NCBI GenBank assembly: GCA_022600655.1
Contig: JAHZJZ010000284.1
Coordinates: 1-8,199, forward strand
Length of the DNA stretch: 8,199 nt
Source of the DNA: Campylobacterota bacterium
GTDB lineage: Bacteria; Campylobacterota; Campylobacteria; Campylobacterales; Sulfurovaceae
Direction of reading: 5' to 3'
This document shows positions 5,754 to 8,199 of this stretch, one piece after another. Position 1 is the stretch's first letter. Each line of letters begins with the position of its first letter. The position numbers were made by a program, and so were the translations under genes. Under the pieces are notes generated by a model. That model was not told the origin of the DNA, searched no databases, and saw nothing but the letters and a program-made list of their open reading frames with translations.

Positions 5754-6566
5754 ATGCTTAAATTTATCCCCACGCCGATAGGCAATCCCCAAGACATTAC
5801 CATTCGAGCTTTAAGAGAGTTTGAAAAAGCAACACTATTTTTATGTGAAGATACCCGTGAGACCAAACGACTGCTTCGTATCTTAGAAGAGCGTTTTGAT
5901 TTTAGCTACCCTGAGGTTGAATTTTTATCTTTTCATGAGCATAATGGAGCTGAACGTCTTACAGAGATTTCAGCACGTTTAGAAAAAGAGAATATTGTTT
6001 ATGTAAGTGATGCAGGTATGCCTGTTATCTCTGATCCTGGGCAGATACTTGTAGCGTATTGCCAAGAGCATGGTTTAGAGTATGATGTTCTACCTGGTGC
6101 TTCTGCCGTCACAACTGCTTATGCAGCGAGTGGTTTTAAGGAAGGAAAATTTCTCTTCTTTGGGTTTTTACCTCATAAAGGGAGTGAACGCTCTTCAGCT
6201 TTAATAGAAGCAATGAATGGTAGAGATAATGTGATACTGTATGAAGCACCACATCGAATTGAGAAGCTAATCGAAGAGATAGCTCATATTGATAAAGAGC
6301 GAGAACTCTTTTTTGCTAAAGAGTTGAGTAAAAAATTTCAGAACTACTACAAGGGAACAGCCCAAGAGATTTTAGAAAAGTTTGAGACTATCAATACCAA
6401 AGGAGAATGGGTGGTGGTTATTCAAGCCAAACAGTGTCAAGAAAAAGCGCTCTATTTAGAAGATGTGTTAATTTTAGACATTGCTCCTAAAGTTAAAGCC
6501 AAAATTTTATCTAAAATCACAGATAAAACTACCAAAGAGTGGTATCAAGAAATTATCAGTACTTAA
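5754..6566 (+). CDS. rsmI: 16S rRNA (cytidine(1402)-2'-O)-methyltransferase
   Basis: A 270-residue member of the tetrapyrrole-methylase fold. RsmI uses S-adenosylmethionine to methylate the ribose 2'-OH of C1402 in the 16S rRNA decoding centre, acting together with RsmH. The signature segments are in order: TPIGNPQDIT (7-16), CEDTRETKRLL (31-41), VSDAGMPVISDPG (84-96, the SAM-binding loop), LPGASAVTTA (113-122), FGFLPHKGSER (136-146), LYEAPHRIE (162-170), FFAKELSKKFQNYYKGTA (186-203) and GEWVVVI (217-223). Length is normal for the family. The start at ATG 5754 gives the expected MLKFIPTPIGN beginning, but no Shine-Dalgarno precedes it; the upstream sequence is just AT-rich. It lies after rpmE and before another RNA methyltransferase, so it belongs to a ribosome-maturation cluster. 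The first 60 bases are C-rich and G-poor. Confidence 0.96.
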   Translation: MLKFIPTPIGNPQDITIRALREFEKATLFLCEDTRETKRLLRILEERFDFSYPEVEFLSFHEHNGAERLTEISARLEKENIVYVSDAGMPVISDPGQILVAYCQEHGLEYDVLPGASAVTTAYAASGFKEGKFLFFGFLPHKGSERSSALIEAMNGRDNVILYEAPHRIEKLIEEIAHIDKERELFFAKELSKKFQNYYKGTAQEILEKFETINTKGEWVVVIQAKQCQEKALYLEDVLILDIAPKVKAKILSKITDKTTKEWYQEIIST

Positions 6567-6578
6567 CCATTTCTAAGG

Positions 6579-6584
6579 TAAAAT
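6579..6584 (+). promoter_or_regulatory. Possible -10 element just before the TrmH-family gene
   Basis: TAAAAT sits 7 bases before the ATG at 6592. If used, transcription would begin at or next to the start codon and give a leaderless or nearly leaderless mRNA. The preceding AAGG (6575-6578) is 13 bases from the ATG, long for a ribosome site. Alternatively, the gene is simply read through from rsmI. Confidence 0.3.
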
Positions 6585-6591
6585 CACCCTT

Positions 6592-7278
6592 ATGATTATT
6601 TATGGGAAACAGGTTTGTTTACATGCGTTAACGACACATGAAGCATCCGTAAAAACAGTATATATTGCCAAAAAAGGTATTTTACCTCAAAAACTCTACG
6701 ACCAATACAAGTCACGTATAAAATTTTTAGAGAATAAGTGGGCTCAGAGTATGGCAAAAGGTGGAAACCATCAAGGCATTTTAGTTGAGATGGAAGAGTT
6801 TAAGCAGTCGGATTTGACGACAATGAAGCAAAACAGTTTTGTACTGGTGCTTGACACCCTAACCGATGCAGGAAATATTGGGGCGATTGTCCGAACGGCT
6901 TATGCTTTAGGGGCTGATGGTATCATAGCAACAGGAGTTAAAAATCTTAACTTCTCTTCAGTGGTTAGAACGAGTTCAGGGGCTTTACTCGATATGCCTT
7001 TTGTGGTTATTCCTAATATTTTAGATGTACTCAATGAGTTAAAACAGGTAGATTTTAAAATATATGGTGCTTCAATGGATGGTTCACCTATAGATTCATG
7101 CGAGTTTACTAATAAAAGGGTTTTGGTTTTAGGTTCAGAAGGAGAGGGTATCTCTAAACGGGCTAAAGGTAAAATAGATGAGATGGTCTCTATAGAGATG
7201 CAACGAGCGTTTGACTCACTTAACGTGAGTGTAGCAGCAGCGATATTAATACATAGGATGAGAGATGCAGTTAAGTGA
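6592..7278 (+). CDS. TrmH-family SPOUT RNA 2'-O-methyltransferase (RlmB-like)
   Basis: A 228-residue SPOUT (knotted) methyltransferase that transfers a methyl group from S-adenosylmethionine to a ribose 2'-OH. In the RlmB branch the target is G2251 of 23S rRNA; in the TrmH branch it is tRNA G18. An N-terminal RNA-binding domain (about 1-70) holds YGKQVCLHAL (4-13) and the GGNHQGILV segment (57-65), which favour RlmB. The catalytic domain shows motif 1 DAGNIGAIVRTA (92-103, with Asn95 and Arg101), motif 2 VLGSEGEGIS (179-188) and motif 3 SLNVSVAAAILIHR (209-222), all intact. It starts 25 bases after rsmI. The RodZ-like gene begins inside its last 14 bases in another frame, so the two are translationally coupled. 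I leave the symbol blank because RlmB and TrmH-like paralogues cannot be separated with certainty by eye. Confidence 0.9.
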   Translation: MIIYGKQVCLHALTTHEASVKTVYIAKKGILPQKLYDQYKSRIKFLENKWAQSMAKGGNHQGILVEMEEFKQSDLTTMKQNSFVLVLDTLTDAGNIGAIVRTAYALGADGIIATGVKNLNFSSVVRTSSGALLDMPFVVIPNILDVLNELKQVDFKIYGASMDGSPIDSCEFTNKRVLVLGSEGEGISKRAKGKIDEMVSIEMQRAFDSLNVSVAAAILIHRMRDAVK

Positions 7279-8199
7279 ATTAATAGATAAAGAGGGGATA
7301 GAGGCTGTTAGTCAAAAGACAAACATCTCAATTGAAAATTTAAAAATATTAAATAATAAAGATTTTGAAAATTTAAATCGTGTAAAGTCATTAGGATTCC
7401 TAAATATACTTGAACGTGAATATGGTATAGAAGTAGACACATTAAAAGAGAGTATTAAAGAGTATTTTGAAGAGCATCATACAGCTGAAGATGATGAGGT
7501 GATTGTTCTTGCTAAACAACATACCGATGGAGGTAGTGGTTCAGGTCTTTTGAAATGGCTGATTATCGCTGCTCTCTTATATGGTGGTTGGTATCTGTAT
7601 AATACGGGGAAGATGGATTCAGTCTCTTCAAGGGTTGAAGGTAATGAGAATACCCTTGAAGATACCACCGCATTGAAAAGTAATGTAAGTGAAGAGAAAG
7701 CTCAAAGTGTTGTGATTAAAACACAAAGCAGTGAGGAGAAGGTTGCAGTAGAGGCAACTTCTACTGAATCAGGTAGTGACACCAAAGAGGTGGAAGTAGC
7801 AGTTAGCAAAGTAGAAAAAGTTGTTGAAATCAATACCAGTGCTGTTGAAGAGAAGGCTTCTGAAGTAGAAGTTGTTAAAGAGGAGACAGCAACGATTGAA
7901 TCTGTTAGTAGCTCTATAGAAGTCAATAGTAGTGTTGAGACAACCGAAGCGATAGCAGAGGGTAATAGTAGTGATGATGCAAATGCATCAACAGTTATTG
8001 AGAATCTAACTATTAACCCTACACGTGGTATGTTATGGTATGGATTTATCAATATAGATACCAAAGAGAAGCGAGAGTTTATGAATAAGGTATCAACACC
8101 ATTTGAGCTAAATGGTGGTCGTTGGATTTTAACAACTGGGCATGGATTTGTTGATATTGTTTCTGAAATAAAAACTGTTGAGGTTGCTGATAGGGTAAG
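7265..8199 (+). CDS. RodZ-like membrane protein: HTH, single TM helix, Ser/Glu/Val-rich linker (3' end outside window)
   Basis: The frame from ATG 7265 is open to the window end (311 codons) and is therefore 3'-incomplete. Residues 8-66 resemble the cytoplasmic HTH domain of RodZ: IEAVSQKTNISIENLKILNN, then FENLNRVKSLGFLNILEREYG. In RodZ this domain binds MreB and helps set rod shape. A single hydrophobic helix at 95-113 (LLKWLIIAALLYGGWYLYN) follows, and the charge pattern suggests the C-terminal part is periplasmic. Residues 116-247 are low-complexity and rich in Ser, Glu, Val and Thr. A folded domain begins near 253 (GMLWYGFIN at 255-263, GGRWILTTGHGFVDI at 284-298). AGGA at 7255-7258 provides the ribosome site, and the start overlaps the methyltransferase end by 14 bases. 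From memory a membrane protein sits in this slot in Campylobacter (Cj0152c). RodZ function is inferred from architecture; an alternative is another HTH-TM envelope protein. Confidence 0.8.
   Translation, partial: MQLSELIDKEGIEAVSQKTNISIENLKILNNKDFENLNRVKSLGFLNILEREYGIEVDTLKESIKEYFEEHHTAEDDEVIVLAKQHTDGGSGSGLLKWLIIAALLYGGWYLYNTGKMDSVSSRVEGNENTLEDTTALKSNVSEEKAQSVVIKTQSSEEKVAVEATSTESGSDTKEVEVAVSKVEKVVEINTSAVEEKASEVEVVKEETATIESVSSSIEVNSSVETTEAIAEGNSSDDANASTVIENLTINPTRGMLWYGFINIDTKEKREFMNKVSTPFELNGGRWILTTGHGFVDIVSEIKTVEVADRV

Noticed and set aside
5599..5781. A 60-codon plus-strand frame spanning the end of rpmE and the start of rsmI
   Set aside because: It is out of frame with two certain genes, passes through the REP-like palindrome and resembles no family.
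7214..7230. Perfect 6-bp hairpin ACTCAC/GTGAGT
   Set aside because: It lies within the codons for the conserved SPOUT motif 3 and has no T-run, so it is probably a by-product of coding, although an effect on the overlapping downstream start cannot be excluded.
7702..8064. A 120-codon reading frame on the minus strand rich in Ser, Thr and Leu
   Set aside because: It is antisense to the low-complexity linker of the RodZ-like gene; GAA/GTT-type codons there give Ser/Thr-rich antisense frames. It has no family features.

Overview
This AT-rich window looks like chromosome from a Campylobacterota (epsilonproteobacterium), probably of the Sulfurimonas/Sulfurovum/Arcobacter kind. The evidence is the block rpmE - rsmI - TrmH-family methyltransferase - small membrane protein. 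From memory this matches a block in Campylobacter (Cj0155c-Cj0152c, there on the other strand). The single TATAAT-like -10 boxes without an obvious -35, sitting in short T/A-rich gaps, also fit. The assignment rests on recall and was not checked by a search. All ten protein genes I accept are on the + strand.

Left part (1-2889), accessory in character: a very AT-rich, acidic, unrecognised 150-residue ORF, possibly cut by the window edge. Four bases later comes a full-length HipA-like Ser/Thr kinase with no recognisable HipB beside it. A small GNAT acetyltransferase and a Rossmann-fold NAD(P)-dependent epimerase/dehydratase-like protein (YeeZ type) follow, and these two abut with no spacer. 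The four genes are so closely spaced that they may be co-transcribed.

Middle part (2890-5355): a divergent, short acyl-CoA-dehydrogenase-like flavoprotein with its own leader, then a CPA1 (NhaP/NHE-type) Na+/H+ antiporter with its own -10 element.

Right part (5356-8199), ribosome and cell-envelope block: rpmE (zinc-ribbon L31) with a promoter and a structured leader of about 117 nt, then rsmI (16S rRNA methyltransferase) and a TrmH/RlmB-type SPOUT RNA methyltransferase. A RodZ-like gene (N-terminal HTH, one membrane helix, Ser/Glu/Val-rich linker, C-terminal domain) overlaps its end and runs off the window.

Main points for a second look: (a) the leaders of the acyl-CoA-dehydrogenase-like gene and of rpmE share a 16-nt string with one mismatch, and in each an upstream hairpin competes with pairing that covers the Shine-Dalgarno sequence; (b) a REP-type palindrome with a 5' GTAG tetranucleotide lies between rpmE and rsmI, resembling substrates of RAYT (TnpA-REP) transposases; (c) a HipA-like kinase is paired with an unknown gene instead of HipB; (d) the edge-truncated RodZ-like gene. 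No stretch longer than about 120 bases lacks a gene. I see no tRNA, rRNA, CRISPR array or complete insertion sequence.
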